The notes below the pieces were generated by a model. That model saw nothing but the letters and a program-made list of their open reading frames with translations. It did no database searches and was not told the origin of the DNA. Positions 54,056 through 63,506 of a DNA stretch of 64,000 nucleotides are shown here, in pieces. The stretch's first letter is position 1; each line of letters starts with the position of its first letter. The DNA comes from a bacterium (GTDB taxonomy: Bacteria > JAMCPX01): positions 62,001 through 126,000 of the forward strand of contig JAJYLN010000002.1 in the NCBI GenBank assembly GCA_021787665.1, in the 5' to 3' direction. A program made the translations under genes and the position numbers.

Positions 54056-55309
54056 ATGGCAATGCAAGGAACAAAGATAGGCTTTAAGAACGGTAAGCTG
54101 GAAGTAGCTGATGATCCCATCATTCCGTTTATAGAAGGCGACGGTACCGGGGCTGACATTTGGCGGGCTTCTGTGATGGTCTTTGACGCCGCTGTCCAGA
54201 AGGTCTACCGGGGCAAGAAGAAGATCTTCTGGAAAGAGATTTACGCCGGCGAAAAGGCATTCAAAAAGTTCGGCACATGGCTCCCGGATGAGACCTTGAA
54301 AGCGGTGGAGGAGTACATCGTCGGCATCAAGGGCCCCCTGACGACGCCGGTCGGGGGCGGTATCAGGAGCCTGAACGTTACCCTAAGACAGAAGCTCAAT
54401 CTGTTCGCCTGCGTACGGCCCGTGAAGTACATCCCGGCAGTACCGAGTCCGGTAAAGCATCCCGAAAAGATGGACATCATCATATTCAGGGAGAACACCG
54501 AGGACGTCTATTCCGGCATTGAATGGGCACAGGGTACGCCTGAGGCAACGAAGGTAATAAGATTCCTCAAGGAAGAGATGGGCGCGAAGTTCAGGGACGA
54601 CGCAGGCGTGGGCATAAAGCCCATCAGTATAACCGGGACGAAGCAACTCGTGCGCATGGCAATACAGTATGCGCTCGATAAGAGGCGCAGGAACGTTACG
54701 ATAGACCATAAAGGCAACATCATGAAGTACACGGAGGGCGCGTTCAGGGAATGGGCGTACCAGGTCGCAAAAGAAGAGTTCAGAGACAGGATTGTGACCG
54801 AGGAGGAGATCGAGAAGCAGTTCGGCGGTAAGCCCCCGGTAGACAAGCTGATCGTGAAAGACCGAATAGCCGACAATATGTTCCAGCAGATACTGACGCG
54901 GGCCGACGAATATGACATCATCGTGACCCCGAACCTGAACGGCGATTTTCTTTCCGATGCATGTGCCGCGCAGGTCGGGGGGCTCGGCATGGCGCCGGGC
55001 GGGAACATCGGCATACCATACGCCATGTTCGAGGCCACGCACGGCACGGCACCCAAGTACGCAGGCCAGGATAAGGTCAACCCGGGCTCCGTGATCCTTT
55101 CCGGCGCCATGATGTTCGAGTACCTCGGGTGGGACCCGGTAAGCGCGGTCATCAAGGAGTCGCTCGGAGAGACCATAAAGCAGAAGAGGGTCACCTACGA
55201 CCTCGAGCGACAGATGGAAGGCGCGAAGCTCCTGAAATCATCGGAGTTCGGGAAGGCGATCGTCGAGAACATGGACGGGGCAATAAAGAAACTCAAGATA
55301 GAGAGGTAA
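54056..55309 (+). CDS. icd: Isocitrate dehydrogenase (NADP-type)
   Basis: This 417-residue enzyme oxidatively decarboxylates isocitrate to 2-oxoglutarate. It shows [12 protein letters not shown] at the N terminus. The substrate loop [14 protein letters not shown] is near residue 100-113, [12 protein letters not shown] near 145-156, and the metal-binding D-x4-D region near residue 290-300. The length and N-terminal form match the NADP-dependent homodimer class. An AAAGGAGAG site lies before the ATG, 14 bases after acn. A repeat element separates it from mdh. Confidence 0.94.
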   Translation: MAMQGTKIGFKNGKLEVADDPIIPFIEGDGTGADIWRASVMVFDAAVQKVYRGKKKIFWKEIYAGEKAFKKFGTWLPDETLKAVEEYIVGIKGPLTTPVGGGIRSLNVTLRQKLNLFACVRPVKYIPAVPSPVKHPEKMDIIIFRENTEDVYSGIEWAQGTPEATKVIRFLKEEMGAKFRDDAGVGIKPISITGTKQLVRMAIQYALDKRRRNVTIDHKGNIMKYTEGAFREWAYQVAKEEFRDRIVTEEEIEKQFGGKPPVDKLIVKDRIADNMFQQILTRADEYDIIVTPNLNGDFLSDACAAQVGGLGMAPGGNIGIPYAMFEATHGTAPKYAGQDKVNPGSVILSGAMMFEYLGWDPVSAVIKESLGETIKQKRVTYDLERQMEGAKLLKSSEFGKAIVENMDGAIKKLKIER

Positions 55310-55318
55310 CATTAACAA

Positions 55319-55361
55319 TGACCTCCTCACCCCTCCTTCAGGGAAAGAGGGAGGGCGAGGG
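55319..55361. repeat. G/C-rich palindromic element between icd and mdh
   Basis: CTCCTCACCCCTCC faces GGAGGGCGAGGGAG around a loop, 10 bases after the icd stop. The pattern matches the C-tract/G-tract palindromes elsewhere. It ends next to the AAAGGAGG ribosome site of mdh, so it could alter the mdh to icd ratio without ending the transcript. Confidence 0.65.
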
Positions 55362-55383
55362 AGATTAAAAAAAGGAGGTTTTT

Positions 55384-56322
55384 ATGGCACGAAAGAAGAT
55401 AACAGTAGTTGGCGCAGGACGCGTCGGTGAGTCGACTGCAGCGCTGCTTACGGAGAAAGAAATAGGCGACGTTGTAGTCGTCGATGTCGTTCCGAACATG
55501 CCGCAGGGCAAGACTCTCGACCTTATGGAAGCGAGGCCGGTCTATGGGACCGATATAAACGTCGTTGGCTCGAACGGATACGACGAAACTAAGAATTCCG
55601 ATGTCATCGTCATCACCTCGGGTATGCCGAGGAAGCCGGGCATGAGCAGGGAGGACCTGCTTTCGACGAACGTCAAGATCGTCCAGAACGTTACGGACAA
55701 TATCGCGGCCAGATCTCCCAACGCCATCATCATCGTAGTGGCAAATCCAGTCGATGGTATGACCTATGTCTCCTATAAGATCAGCAAGTTCCCGAGAGAG
55801 CGGGTCATGGGTATGGCGGGTGTGCTCGACGCTGCGCGGTTCAGGACTTTCATAGCGATGGAGCTGAACGTGTCGGTCGAGGACGTCAGTGCGTTCGTTA
55901 TCGGTGTCCACGGTGACGAGATGGTACCCTCCGTCAGGTACACGAGTGTAGCAGGTATACCGGTTTCGGAGCTCATATCCAAGGAGAGGCTCGACGGGAT
56001 CGTGGCAAGGACCAGAACGGCGGGCGGCGAGATAGTGAAGCTGCTGGGATTCAGCGCCTACTATGCACCTGCGGCCTCTGCCGTACAGATGGTTGAGTCG
56101 ATACTCAAGGACAAGAAAAAGATCCTTCCCGCCATCACGCTGTGCAATGGCGAGTACGGGCTCAAGGACGTGTTCATGGGCGTGCCGGTCAAGCTCGGTG
56201 AGCATGGCATCGAGAAGATATTCGAGATAAAGATGACCGCAGAAGAGGCGGCGGCGCTGAAGAAATCCGAGGAGGCCGTTACCAGGCAGAAGAACGAGAT
56301 CGACAAGTTAAAGCTGTTTTAA
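55384..56322 (+). CDS. mdh: Malate dehydrogenase
   Basis: This 312-residue enzyme of the LDH-like MDH class interconverts malate and oxaloacetate. The NAD motif G-A-G-R-V-G is at residues 10-15. The catalytic D-A-A-R-F-R segment and the histidine motif G-V-H-G-D-E-M are near residues 150-180. The substrate-discriminating arginine in M-P-R-K-P-G-M-S-R favours malate over lactate. A strong AAAGGAGG site precedes the ATG. In a reductive direction it would feed fumarate via the next genes. Confidence 0.94.
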   Translation: MARKKITVVGAGRVGESTAALLTEKEIGDVVVVDVVPNMPQGKTLDLMEARPVYGTDINVVGSNGYDETKNSDVIVITSGMPRKPGMSREDLLSTNVKIVQNVTDNIAARSPNAIIIVVANPVDGMTYVSYKISKFPRERVMGMAGVLDAARFRTFIAMELNVSVEDVSAFVIGVHGDEMVPSVRYTSVAGIPVSELISKERLDGIVARTRTAGGEIVKLLGFSAYYAPAASAVQMVESILKDKKKILPAITLCNGEYGLKDVFMGVPVKLGEHGIEKIFEIKMTAEEAAALKKSEEAVTRQKNEIDKLKLF

Positions 56323-56340
56323 GAAGAATAGATGAGCAAT

Positions 56341-56395
56341 CGGGGCGCGGCACCGGGGGCGCCACGCCCTTAACTCCCCTTGCCCCACTTATCGT
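56341..56395. repeat. GC-rich stem between mdh and fumA
   Basis: GGGCGCGGCACC faces GGCGCCACGCCC with 10 of 12 paired positions, followed by CTCCCC and other G/C tracts. No T-run follows. It looks like another short palindrome placed between operon genes. Confidence 0.5.
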
Positions 56396-56430
56396 AAGAG
56401 GGAGATACAGAAAAGTGTTAAAGGTGAAAA

Positions 56431-57273
56431 ATGATGCGAGAGGTAAAGGTTAAGCAGATCACGGACGCCGTGAGCAGGCTCTGCATGGAGGCCAATTTCG
56501 ATATCCCGGCCGATATTATGGATGCAGTCAGCAAGGCGTACCGTGAAGAGGCCTCGCCCCAGGGCAGGGACGTGCTCAAGCAGATCATAGACAACGACGA
56601 GATAGCCCACAACGAGCGGGTACCCATGTGTCAGGACACCGGACTCGCCGTGTTTTTTGTCGAGCTCGGACAGGACGTGCACATAACAGGCGGACTGCTG
56701 AACGATGCTATCAACGACGGGGTACGGAAGGGCTATAAGGAAGGCTACCTTCGGAAATCGACCTGCAACCCATTCACGAGAAAAAACGTCGGGGACAATA
56801 CGCCGTCCGTTATCCATGTCGAGGTCGTGGCCGGTGACAGAATAAAGATCACGATGGCCGCGAAGGGTGGTGGCAGCGAGAACATGAGCAGGGTTATGAT
56901 GCTGAAGCCGTCTGACGGTCTGGAGGGCATCAAGAAATACATCATCGACAGGGTCGGGGAGTCGGGCTCCAACCCGTGCCCGCCCGTTATAGTCGGCGTG
57001 GGTATCGGAGGCACGTTCGAGCGATCAGCGCTGATCGCGAAGAAGTCGTTACTCCGTCCCCTCGATGTGCCGAACCCGGATCCGGAGCTTGACAAGCTGG
57101 AGAGGGAACTGCTTACATCTATAAACAAGCTCGGCATAGGTCCCATGGGACTTGGCGGCAGGACTACGGCGCTTGGTGTCCACGTGATCGTTGAGCCATG
57201 TCATATCGCAAGTCTACCGCTTGCCGTCAATATACAGTGCCATTCTGCGCGGCACAAGGAAACGACGTTATGA
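56431..57273 (+). CDS. fumA: Class I fumarate hydratase, alpha subunit
   Basis: This 280-residue subunit of the Fe-S fumarase carries the cluster. Three Cys in family motifs are visible: M-C-Q-D-T-G at Cys67, N-P-C-P-P-V-I-V-G-V-G near residue 186 and V-N-I-Q-C-H-S-A-R-H near the end. It interconverts fumarate and malate together with the beta subunit encoded next. The two-chain form is common in anaerobes and is oxygen-labile. ATG 56431 is chosen because AAGGTG lies 4 bases upstream; the second ATG, three bases on, is equally possible. L-tartrate dehydratase is the close relative, but the operon favours fumarase. Confidence 0.9.
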   Translation: MMREVKVKQITDAVSRLCMEANFDIPADIMDAVSKAYREEASPQGRDVLKQIIDNDEIAHNERVPMCQDTGLAVFFVELGQDVHITGGLLNDAINDGVRKGYKEGYLRKSTCNPFTRKNVGDNTPSVIHVEVVAGDRIKITMAAKGGGSENMSRVMMLKPSDGLEGIKKYIIDRVGESGSNPCPPVIVGVGIGGTFERSALIAKKSLLRPLDVPNPDPELDKLERELLTSINKLGIGPMGLGGRTTALGVHVIVEPCHIASLPLAVNIQCHSARHKETTL

Positions 57274-57280
57274 GGCGAAT

Positions 57281-57853
57281 ATGGCTGAGGTACTAAGGAT
57301 AAAGACACCGTTAACGGATGCTGTGGTCTCGTCGCTGAAGAGCGGCAATAGCGTGCTGATAACCGGCGTCATGTATACGGGCAGGGACGCTGCACACAAG
57401 AGGATGATAGATGCTCTGAACAGGGGCGAGAAGCTCCCGTTCGATATCCAGGGGCAGATCATCTATTATGTGGGACCTTCCCCGGCAAAGCCTGACAGGC
57501 CGATAGGGTCAGCAGGACCAACCACGAGCTACAGAATGGACGCCTATGCACCGACGTTGATAAAGCTCGGGCTGAAGGGCATGATTGGCAAGGGATGGAG
57601 GGCAAAGGAAGTCATCGACGCCTGCATGAAGTACAAGGCGATATACTTCGGGGCAACGGGCGGTGCGGGGGCCCTGATAGCGAGATCGATCAGGAAGGCC
57701 GATGTGATCGCATACGACGACCTTGGCCCGGAAGCGGTACGGAAGATCGAGGTGGTGGATTTCCCCGCGATCGTCATAAACGATGCTTACGGGAACGACC
57801 TTTATGTGAAAGGCGTTGAAGAATACAAACAATCAGAGGAGGCACATACATGA
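57281..57853 (+). CDS. fumB: Class I fumarate hydratase, beta subunit
   Basis: This 190-residue swivel-domain partner of the alpha subunit has the family features G-R-D-A-A-H-K-R near residue 36 and G-P-T-T-S-Y-R-M near residue 79. G-K-G and Y-F-G-A-T-G-G-A-G-A-L follow near residue 130. The frame is open to 57191 through the end of fumA, but ATG 57281 lies 7 bases after the fumA stop and gives the normal length. It overlaps sdhC by four bases (ATGA), so translation is coupled. Confidence 0.92.
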   Translation: MAEVLRIKTPLTDAVVSSLKSGNSVLITGVMYTGRDAAHKRMIDALNRGEKLPFDIQGQIIYYVGPSPAKPDRPIGSAGPTTSYRMDAYAPTLIKLGLKGMIGKGWRAKEVIDACMKYKAIYFGATGGAGALIARSIRKADVIAYDDLGPEAVRKIEVVDFPAIVINDAYGNDLYVKGVEEYKQSEEAHT

Positions 57854-58224
57854 AAAAAAACGTTTACGAACCGCGCTACAGGTATCACGCGGGTACGGTT
57901 GCCTGGATACTGCACAGGCTGTCCGGGCTTGCGTTGATACTATACCTGGCCATGCACATCTGGGTCATACACCACCTGAACAGGCCGCTGGACTTCAACA
58001 ACATCATGGCTTTCCTGAACGAGCCTGTTTTCAAGATACTGGAGCTTGGTCTGTGGGGAGTCATTGTCTACCATGCACTCAACGGACTGCGGATAATCAT
58101 GATTGACTTCTTTACCAGAAAGGGTGCCGCCGTACAGAAGCAGATGTTCTGGGGCGCCGTCGTGCTCGGCGTGGTCGTTTTTGCAGCCGGTGCGATCCCA
58201 TTCGTGGGCACTATGATAAAATAG
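57850..58224 (+). CDS. sdhC: Succinate dehydrogenase/fumarate reductase cytochrome b subunit
   Basis: This 124-residue membrane anchor has three helices. The conserved H-R-L-S-G near residue 22 and histidines in A-M-H-I-W-V-I-H-H and V-Y-H-A-L-N-G-L-R are candidate heme ligands. It receives electrons from SdhB and passes them to quinone, or in the fumarate reductase direction from quinol. The ATG overlaps the fumB stop, with GAGGAGG upstream. Confidence 0.9.
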   Translation: MKKNVYEPRYRYHAGTVAWILHRLSGLALILYLAMHIWVIHHLNRPLDFNNIMAFLNEPVFKILELGLWGVIVYHALNGLRIIMIDFFTRKGAAVQKQMFWGAVVLGVVVFAAGAIPFVGTMIK

Positions 58225-58236
58225 GAGGTATAGTAC

Positions 58237-58620
58237 ATGAATACAAAGCTTGTTACGGGCGATTCCGGGGTGAAGAGGTGGTTCTATCAGAGGCTCACGG
58301 GGATATTCCTCGCCGTACTTCTGATAGTACATTTTGCGGTGATGCATTTTACCGGCACGGGAGAGACGAACTATCAGATAGTCGAGGCGAGGCTCGCTTC
58401 GCCGCTGTGGAAGACGTTTGATCTGGCGTTCCTGGCCTTTGCCCTGTATCACGGTATGGCAGGACTCTGGGTGGTCATCGACGATTATGTACACCGGGAC
58501 GGATGGCGGTTACTCATCTATTCTGCTGCGGTGCTCGCTGCTGTACTGTTTTTCACACTCGGCGCGGTCACGATCATAACGTTCAGGCCGCACATCGTGT
58601 GGTTCCCACCAAAGGTGTAA
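58237..58620 (+). CDS. sdhD: Succinate dehydrogenase/fumarate reductase membrane anchor
   Basis: This 127-residue second anchor has three membrane helices. F-Y-Q-R-L-T-G is the SdhD counterpart of the SdhC motif. Histidines in V-H-F-A-V-M-H-F and L-Y-H-G-M-A-G-L-W could bind heme. It pairs with SdhC to anchor the SdhAB head. The AGGAGGT site precedes the ATG, 12 bases after sdhC. Confidence 0.85.
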   Translation: MNTKLVTGDSGVKRWFYQRLTGIFLAVLLIVHFAVMHFTGTGETNYQIVEARLASPLWKTFDLAFLAFALYHGMAGLWVVIDDYVHRDGWRLLIYSAAVLAAVLFFTLGAVTIITFRPHIVWFPPKV

Positions 58621-58630
58621 GGAGAACATA

Positions 58631-60364
58631 ATGGCTATAAACATCGAAACACATTACCACGACGTCTTGGTTATCGGGGCCGGACTTGCCGGCTCGATGG
58701 CCGCTCTGAAGGTAGCGCCCGTAGCGGACGTTGCCGTGCTTACCAAGGTCTTCCCTACGAGGTCCCATTCGACGACAGCGCAGGGTGGCATGGCAGCGGC
58801 ACTCAACAACAACAAGTCGAAGGGCGAAGACTCATGGGAGCTCCACATGTTCGACACCGTCAAAGGTAGCGACTACCTGGGCGATCAGGACGCGATAGAG
58901 ACCCTGACGAAGGACGCCATCGAGGTGGTGTACGAGCTCGAGCATATGGGTACGCCCTTTTCCAGAACGCCGGAGGGCAAGATAGCCCAGAGGCCGTTCG
59001 GTGGCCATTCCAGGCCACGGATCGCGTACGCAGCGGACAGGACCGGTCATGTGGCACTGCACACGCTGTACGAGCAGAGCCTCAAAGAGAAGGTGAACTA
59101 CTATTCAGAGTTCTTCGTGACGAAGCTGATTATCGAGGACAATACGGCCAAGGGCGCGGTGGCCGTAGACCTGAGGACCGGCACCATCCATGTTTTTAGC
59201 TCAAAGGCGGTCATGATTGCGACCGGGGGAGGGGGACGGATTTACAAGGTCACGTCCAATGCGCACGAGTCTACCGGCGACGGTCTCTCGCTCGTGTACA
59301 GGGAGGGCCTCCCACTTATGGACCTTGAGTTTACTCAGTTCCACCCCACCGGTATCTATCCGCTGGGTATCCTCATAACCGAAGGTGTCAGGGGAGAGGG
59401 TGGGTATTTGGTGAACAGCAAGGGAGAGCGGTTCATGGAGAAGTATGCGCCGGACATGAAGGACCTTGCGCCCCGGGACATTACGTCCAGGGCTATATAC
59501 ACCGAGATCAATGAGGGCCGGGGTGTCGGTCCGAATAAGGACCACGTGCTTCTTCAGATACATCACATCGGCAGGGAGAAGATCCTCGAAAGGCTGCCGG
59601 AGATATATAAGTTTGCGATCACCTACGCGGGCGTCGACTGCACCAAGGAGCCCATACCTGTGGCACCGACGATGCACTACTTCATGGGAGGCATACCGAC
59701 GAACGCACACAGTAACGTGATACGGGACGAGAAGGGTACGCCGGTCGCCGGGCTGTATGCAGGCGGAGAGGCCGCGTGCGAATCCGTTCACGGTGCCAAC
59801 AGGCTTGGTGCCAATTCGCTCGTGGATACTACGGTTTTCGGCAGGCGGGCCGGGAAACACATGTACGACTTTGTGCAGCAGGTCGGTAGACCGGTACTCC
59901 CCAAGGACATCGCCGAGAGTACCGTGAAGATGCTCGAGTGGCTTCTGAGCGGGAGCGGGAAGGAGAATGTTTCGAAGCTGCGGGAGGACATGCAACAGCT
60001 TCTCTGGGATACCTGTCCGGGGTTCCGCGACGAGAAGGCGATGCAGAAGGGGCTCAAGGAAATAAAGGTGCTCCAGGAGAGGTACAAGAACGTCGGTATA
60101 AGCGACAGGGGCCGGAACTTCAACATGCAACTCAAGGATGCGATCGAGCTCGGCAACATGCTCGAGTACGCCGAGGTTGTCCTTGCATCGGCCGATTTCA
60201 GGAAGGAGAGCAGGGGGGCCCATTCCAGAACGGACTATCCCAAGAGGGACGATACGAAGTTCCTGAAGCATACACTTGCGTTCAAAGGCAAAGACGGTAC
60301 GCCGGTGATGAGGCAGAAGGAAGTCTCCATTACCCGATACCAGCCTCAGGAAAGAAAGTACTAA
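58631..60364 (+). CDS. sdhA: Succinate dehydrogenase/fumarate reductase flavoprotein subunit
   Basis: This 577-residue FAD enzyme interconverts succinate and fumarate. The FAD Rossmann motif G-A-G-L-A-G is at residues 16-21. His46 in [11 protein letters not shown] is the covalent FAD site. H-P-T-G-I-Y-P near residue 240, H-Y-F-M-G-G-I near residue 355 and the R-L-G-A-N-S-L segment are typical of the family. Sequence alone does not settle which direction is physiological. The gene follows sdhD by 10 bases with an AAGGAGA site. Confidence 0.95.
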   Translation: MAINIETHYHDVLVIGAGLAGSMAALKVAPVADVAVLTKVFPTRSHSTTAQGGMAAALNNNKSKGEDSWELHMFDTVKGSDYLGDQDAIETLTKDAIEVVYELEHMGTPFSRTPEGKIAQRPFGGHSRPRIAYAADRTGHVALHTLYEQSLKEKVNYYSEFFVTKLIIEDNTAKGAVAVDLRTGTIHVFSSKAVMIATGGGGRIYKVTSNAHESTGDGLSLVYREGLPLMDLEFTQFHPTGIYPLGILITEGVRGEGGYLVNSKGERFMEKYAPDMKDLAPRDITSRAIYTEINEGRGVGPNKDHVLLQIHHIGREKILERLPEIYKFAITYAGVDCTKEPIPVAPTMHYFMGGIPTNAHSNVIRDEKGTPVAGLYAGGEAACESVHGANRLGANSLVDTTVFGRRAGKHMYDFVQQVGRPVLPKDIAESTVKMLEWLLSGSGKENVSKLREDMQQLLWDTCPGFRDEKAMQKGLKEIKVLQERYKNVGISDRGRNFNMQLKDAIELGNMLEYAEVVLASADFRKESRGAHSRTDYPKRDDTKFLKHTLAFKGKDGTPVMRQKEVSITRYQPQERKY

Positions 60365-60376
60365 GGAGGAAGCAAA

Positions 60377-61078
60377 GTGAAGGTGACGTTTAAGATACAG
60401 AAATTTAACCCGGAGAATGATACAAAGCCGTATATGAAGGAGTACACGGTTGCGACACACCCCAACGCAGCGGTGCTCGACTGTCTCAACGATATACGCT
60501 GGCACCAGGACGAGACGCTCTCATTCAGAAGATCGTGCGGCCATGCAATATGCGGATCGTGCGCTATGAACGTCAACGGGAAAAACGGGCTCGCGTGCCA
60601 GACGCTCATCAAGGACCTGAAGCAGGGGGTCATTACGGTGAGGCCACTGCCATCGTTCCCCATCATCAAAGACCTCGTGGTCGACCTCGACAAGTTCTAC
60701 GCAAAGTTCAGCAAGGTGATACCTTACCTCAATAATGACGGTCCAGTACCGGAGAAGGAAAGAATCCAGTTGCCGGAGCAGCAGAAGATCATAGAAGAAT
60801 CCACGACCTGTATCCTGTGTGCGTCATGCACCTCGTCGTGCCCTTCGTTCTGGGCAGATGACGATTACCTGGGTCCTGCCGCGCTCGTCAAGGCGTTCCG
60901 CTATGTGTTCGATACGAGGGACACGACGGCGGAGAAGAGGCTGAAAATGGTGAACGACAAGAACGGCGTGTTCAGGTGTCATACGATATTCAACTGCAAC
61001 GAGGCGTGCCCCAAGGACATAAACATCACAGGCCATATAGCCGAGCTGAAGCTGGCACTCGTCACCACGAAGATGTGA
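60377..61078 (+). CDS. sdhB: Succinate dehydrogenase/fumarate reductase iron-sulfur subunit
   Basis: This 233-residue subunit carries three clusters. The [2Fe-2S] ligands lie in [11 protein letters not shown] with a later Cys. The [4Fe-4S] ligands are in [12 protein letters not shown] near residue 145, and the [3Fe-4S] ligands are in F-N-C-N-E-A-C-P-K near residue 208. It wires SdhA to the membrane anchors. The start is GTG, supported by an AAGGAGGA site at 60363-60370. sucC starts 11 bases after the stop. Confidence 0.95.
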   Translation: MKVTFKIQKFNPENDTKPYMKEYTVATHPNAAVLDCLNDIRWHQDETLSFRRSCGHAICGSCAMNVNGKNGLACQTLIKDLKQGVITVRPLPSFPIIKDLVVDLDKFYAKFSKVIPYLNNDGPVPEKERIQLPEQQKIIEESTTCILCASCTSSCPSFWADDDYLGPAALVKAFRYVFDTRDTTAEKRLKMVNDKNGVFRCHTIFNCNEACPKDINITGHIAELKLALVTTKM

Positions 61079-61089
61079 GAGCGTGCGAG

Positions 61090-62259
61090 ATGAATATACA
61101 CGAATATCAGGCAAAAGAGTTGATGATGAGGTTTGGTGTGGCGGTACCCAAGGGGAGGCCCGCGTTTACGCCGGATGAGGCCCTTGCTGCAGCGCAGCAG
61201 CTCGGGGTCGGCAGGTTCGTTGTCAAGGCGCAGATCCATGCGGGCGGGAGGGGCAAGGGTGGCGGAGTCAAGCTTGCGAACTCCCCGGAAGAGGTAAAAG
61301 ATATCGCCGCGAAAATGCTCGGCATGACGCTGATCACCCATCAAACAGGTCCGGAAGGCAAGGTGGTGAAGAAGGTTTATATCGAGGAAGCAGGCGCGAT
61401 AGCCAAAGAGCTTTACCTCGGTATGATCATAGACAGGACGTCCAGGCAGATAGTCGTGATGGCGAGCACCGAGGGCGGCATGGAAATAGAGGAGGTCGCA
61501 GCGAAGACGCCCGAGAAGATCATCAAGGAATTCATCGATCCCGTGGCTGGCATGCAGGATTTCTATGCAAAGAAAGTCGCCTATCGGCTCGGACTGAGCG
61601 GTGACCTCGTCGGAAAACTCGTGAAGTTCCTCAAGTCGCTTTACAGAATGTTTCTCGAGCTCGACTGCAGCCTCGTGGAGATCAATCCTCTCGTCCTTAC
61701 CAAGGACAACAACCTCTTTGCGCTCGACGCAAAGATCAATTTCGACGACAATGCGCTGTTCAGGCACAAAGACATCGAGGCGCTCCGCGACGTCAATGAG
61801 GAAGATGCAAAAGAGCTCGATGCCAAGGCGCACGGACTCAGCTATATCAGCCTTACCGGCAACATCGGCTGTATGGTGAACGGTGCCGGGCTTGCCATGT
61901 CGACCATGGACATTATCAAGCTCTACGGCGGCGAGCCGGCAAATTTCCTCGATGTGGGCGGAGGGGCGAACAAAGAACAGGTCACGCACGCGTTCAAGAT
62001 CATCCTGGCTGACGAAAAGGTGCAGGGCATCCTCGTCAATATATTCGGCGGCATCATGAAGTGCGACGTCATAGCGGACGGTATCATCGCCGCGGCAAAA
62101 GAGGTCAACATCCGTGTTCCCCTTGTCGTACGGCTCGAAGGTACGAACGTGGAGCTCGGACAGGAGAAGCTCGCGAGGTCCGGGCTGAACATCATAACTG
62201 CCAAGGGCATGGCGGAGGCAGCACAGAAAGTTGTCAGGGCAGTGAGAGGTGAGCTATGA
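61090..62259 (+). CDS. sucC: Succinyl-CoA synthetase beta subunit
   Basis: This 389-residue ATP-grasp subunit joins succinate and CoA, or makes ATP in the reverse direction. The N terminus I-H-E-Y-Q-A-K-E-L, the nucleotide-binding [13 protein letters not shown] near residue 47 and V-G-G-G-A-N-K-E near residue 294 are present. The frame is open into sdhB, but the ATG at 61090 gives the family N terminus. It overlaps sucD by four bases. Confidence 0.95.
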   Translation: MNIHEYQAKELMMRFGVAVPKGRPAFTPDEALAAAQQLGVGRFVVKAQIHAGGRGKGGGVKLANSPEEVKDIAAKMLGMTLITHQTGPEGKVVKKVYIEEAGAIAKELYLGMIIDRTSRQIVVMASTEGGMEIEEVAAKTPEKIIKEFIDPVAGMQDFYAKKVAYRLGLSGDLVGKLVKFLKSLYRMFLELDCSLVEINPLVLTKDNNLFALDAKINFDDNALFRHKDIEALRDVNEEDAKELDAKAHGLSYISLTGNIGCMVNGAGLAMSTMDIIKLYGGEPANFLDVGGGANKEQVTHAFKIILADEKVQGILVNIFGGIMKCDVIADGIIAAAKEVNIRVPLVVRLEGTNVELGQEKLARSGLNIITAKGMAEAAQKVVRAVRGEL

Positions 62260-63203
62260 GTATTTTCGTAGACAGGAATACACGGGTAATAGTGCAGGGC
62301 ATAACCGGGAAAGACGGCATGTTCCATACGAAGCAGTGCCGCGATTACGGAACGAAGATCGTCGGCGGCGTGACCCCTGGAAAAGGCGGCACCGACGTGG
62401 AAGGCATTCCGGTCTTTAACACGGTGGTTGATGCGGTTGTCGCCACGAGGCCGAATGCATCGATGATCTTTGTACCGCCCCCGTTTGCAGCGGACTCCAT
62501 CATGGAGGCAGTTGACGCAGGCATCGAGCTCGTGGTGTGCATTACCGAGGGTATCCCCACGCTTGATATGCTGAAGGTCTCGTCCTATCTTAAGGGTAAG
62601 AGGACACGGCTTATCGGTCCAAACTGTCCCGGTATCATCACCCCCGGGGAGGCGAAGCTGGGCATCATGCCAGCCAAGATCCATAGCCCCGGGAAGGTGG
62701 GTATCATTTCGAGGAGTGGGACCCTGACATATGAGGCCGTTTACCAGATCACCGTACTTGGACTGGGCCAGTCTACCGCCCTCGGCATCGGCGGCGATCC
62801 AATCATTGGGACCAGCTTCATCGATGCGCTAGAAGCGTTCAACGATGATCCAAAGACGGAAGCAATCATTATGATAGGGGAGATCGGAGGGACCGCGGAA
62901 GACGATGCCGCTCGGTATATCAAGAAGTATGTTGAGAAGCCCGTGGTAGCATTCATAGCAGGTCAGACGGCACCAAAAGGCAAGAGGATGGGACATGCCG
63001 GGGCCATCATAACGGGCGGTAAGACAACGGCACAGGACAAGATCGAGGTGCTCGAGTCCGTGGGTATCAAGGTCTCGAGGAGCCCGGCTGAGATTGGACA
63101 AACCATGTACGATCTGCTAAAAAAAGTGAAGGCGAAAACAATGACGAAGAGAAAGACAGGTAAGGCTGCCAGGAAGTCAAAACCATCTGCCAAAAAAAGA
63201 TGA
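62256..63203 (+). CDS. sucD: Succinyl-CoA synthetase alpha subunit, Lys-rich tail
   Basis: This 315-residue subunit carries the phosphohistidine. The CoA-binding T-G-K-D-G-M-F-H and G-G-V-T-P-G-K-G-G are in the N-terminal domain. The active His is in G-H-A-G-A-I near residue 250. The family usually ends near residue 290; here about 24 residues rich in Lys and Ala follow ([13 protein letters not shown]), probably disordered. The tail has in-frame codons and an ordinary stop, so it is not an assembly fault. Confidence 0.94.
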   Translation: MSIFVDRNTRVIVQGITGKDGMFHTKQCRDYGTKIVGGVTPGKGGTDVEGIPVFNTVVDAVVATRPNASMIFVPPPFAADSIMEAVDAGIELVVCITEGIPTLDMLKVSSYLKGKRTRLIGPNCPGIITPGEAKLGIMPAKIHSPGKVGIISRSGTLTYEAVYQITVLGLGQSTALGIGGDPIIGTSFIDALEAFNDDPKTEAIIMIGEIGGTAEDDAARYIKKYVEKPVVAFIAGQTAPKGKRMGHAGAIITGGKTTAQDKIEVLESVGIKVSRSPAEIGQTMYDLLKKVKAKTMTKRKTGKAARKSKPSAKKR

Positions 63204-63223
63204 TCCGAAAGGGGAAAAAGTAA

Positions 63224-63457
63224 ATGGCTGAGGCGCAAACAGTGGAGAAAAAACCACAACAAAAACACAACATAAAAATTATAGAAGAACGCTGTAAGAC
63301 ATGTGAATTGTGTGTAGTTTACTGTCCAGAGGACGTTCTTGCCATGAAAGAGCTGGTCGTTACGGTTAAAAATCTAGACAAGTGTACCGGTTGTATGAGG
63401 TGCGAGCTGTTCTGTCCGGATTTTGCTATCTACGTCGACTTGCCGGAAAAACCTTAA
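63224..63457 (+). CDS. korD: 4Fe-4S ferredoxin subunit of 2-oxoacid:ferredoxin oxidoreductase
   Basis: This 77-residue protein has two [4Fe-4S] sites, C-K-T-C-E-L-C-V-V-Y-C-P and C-T-G-C-M-R-C-E-L-F-C-P. It is the delta-type chain that carries electrons from KorAB to ferredoxin. It precedes korA by about 50 bases. The GGGGAAA-type ribosome site is moderate. It matches the small ferredoxin of multi-chain 2-oxoglutarate oxidoreductases rather than a free ferredoxin. Confidence 0.9.
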   Translation: MAEAQTVEKKPQQKHNIKIIEERCKTCELCVVYCPEDVLAMKELVVTVKNLDKCTGCMRCELFCPDFAIYVDLPEKP

Positions 63458-63506
63458 GACAGTCGATTCTCACCTGAAAAACGATGAAAATTCTCGAGGA
63501 GGAATG

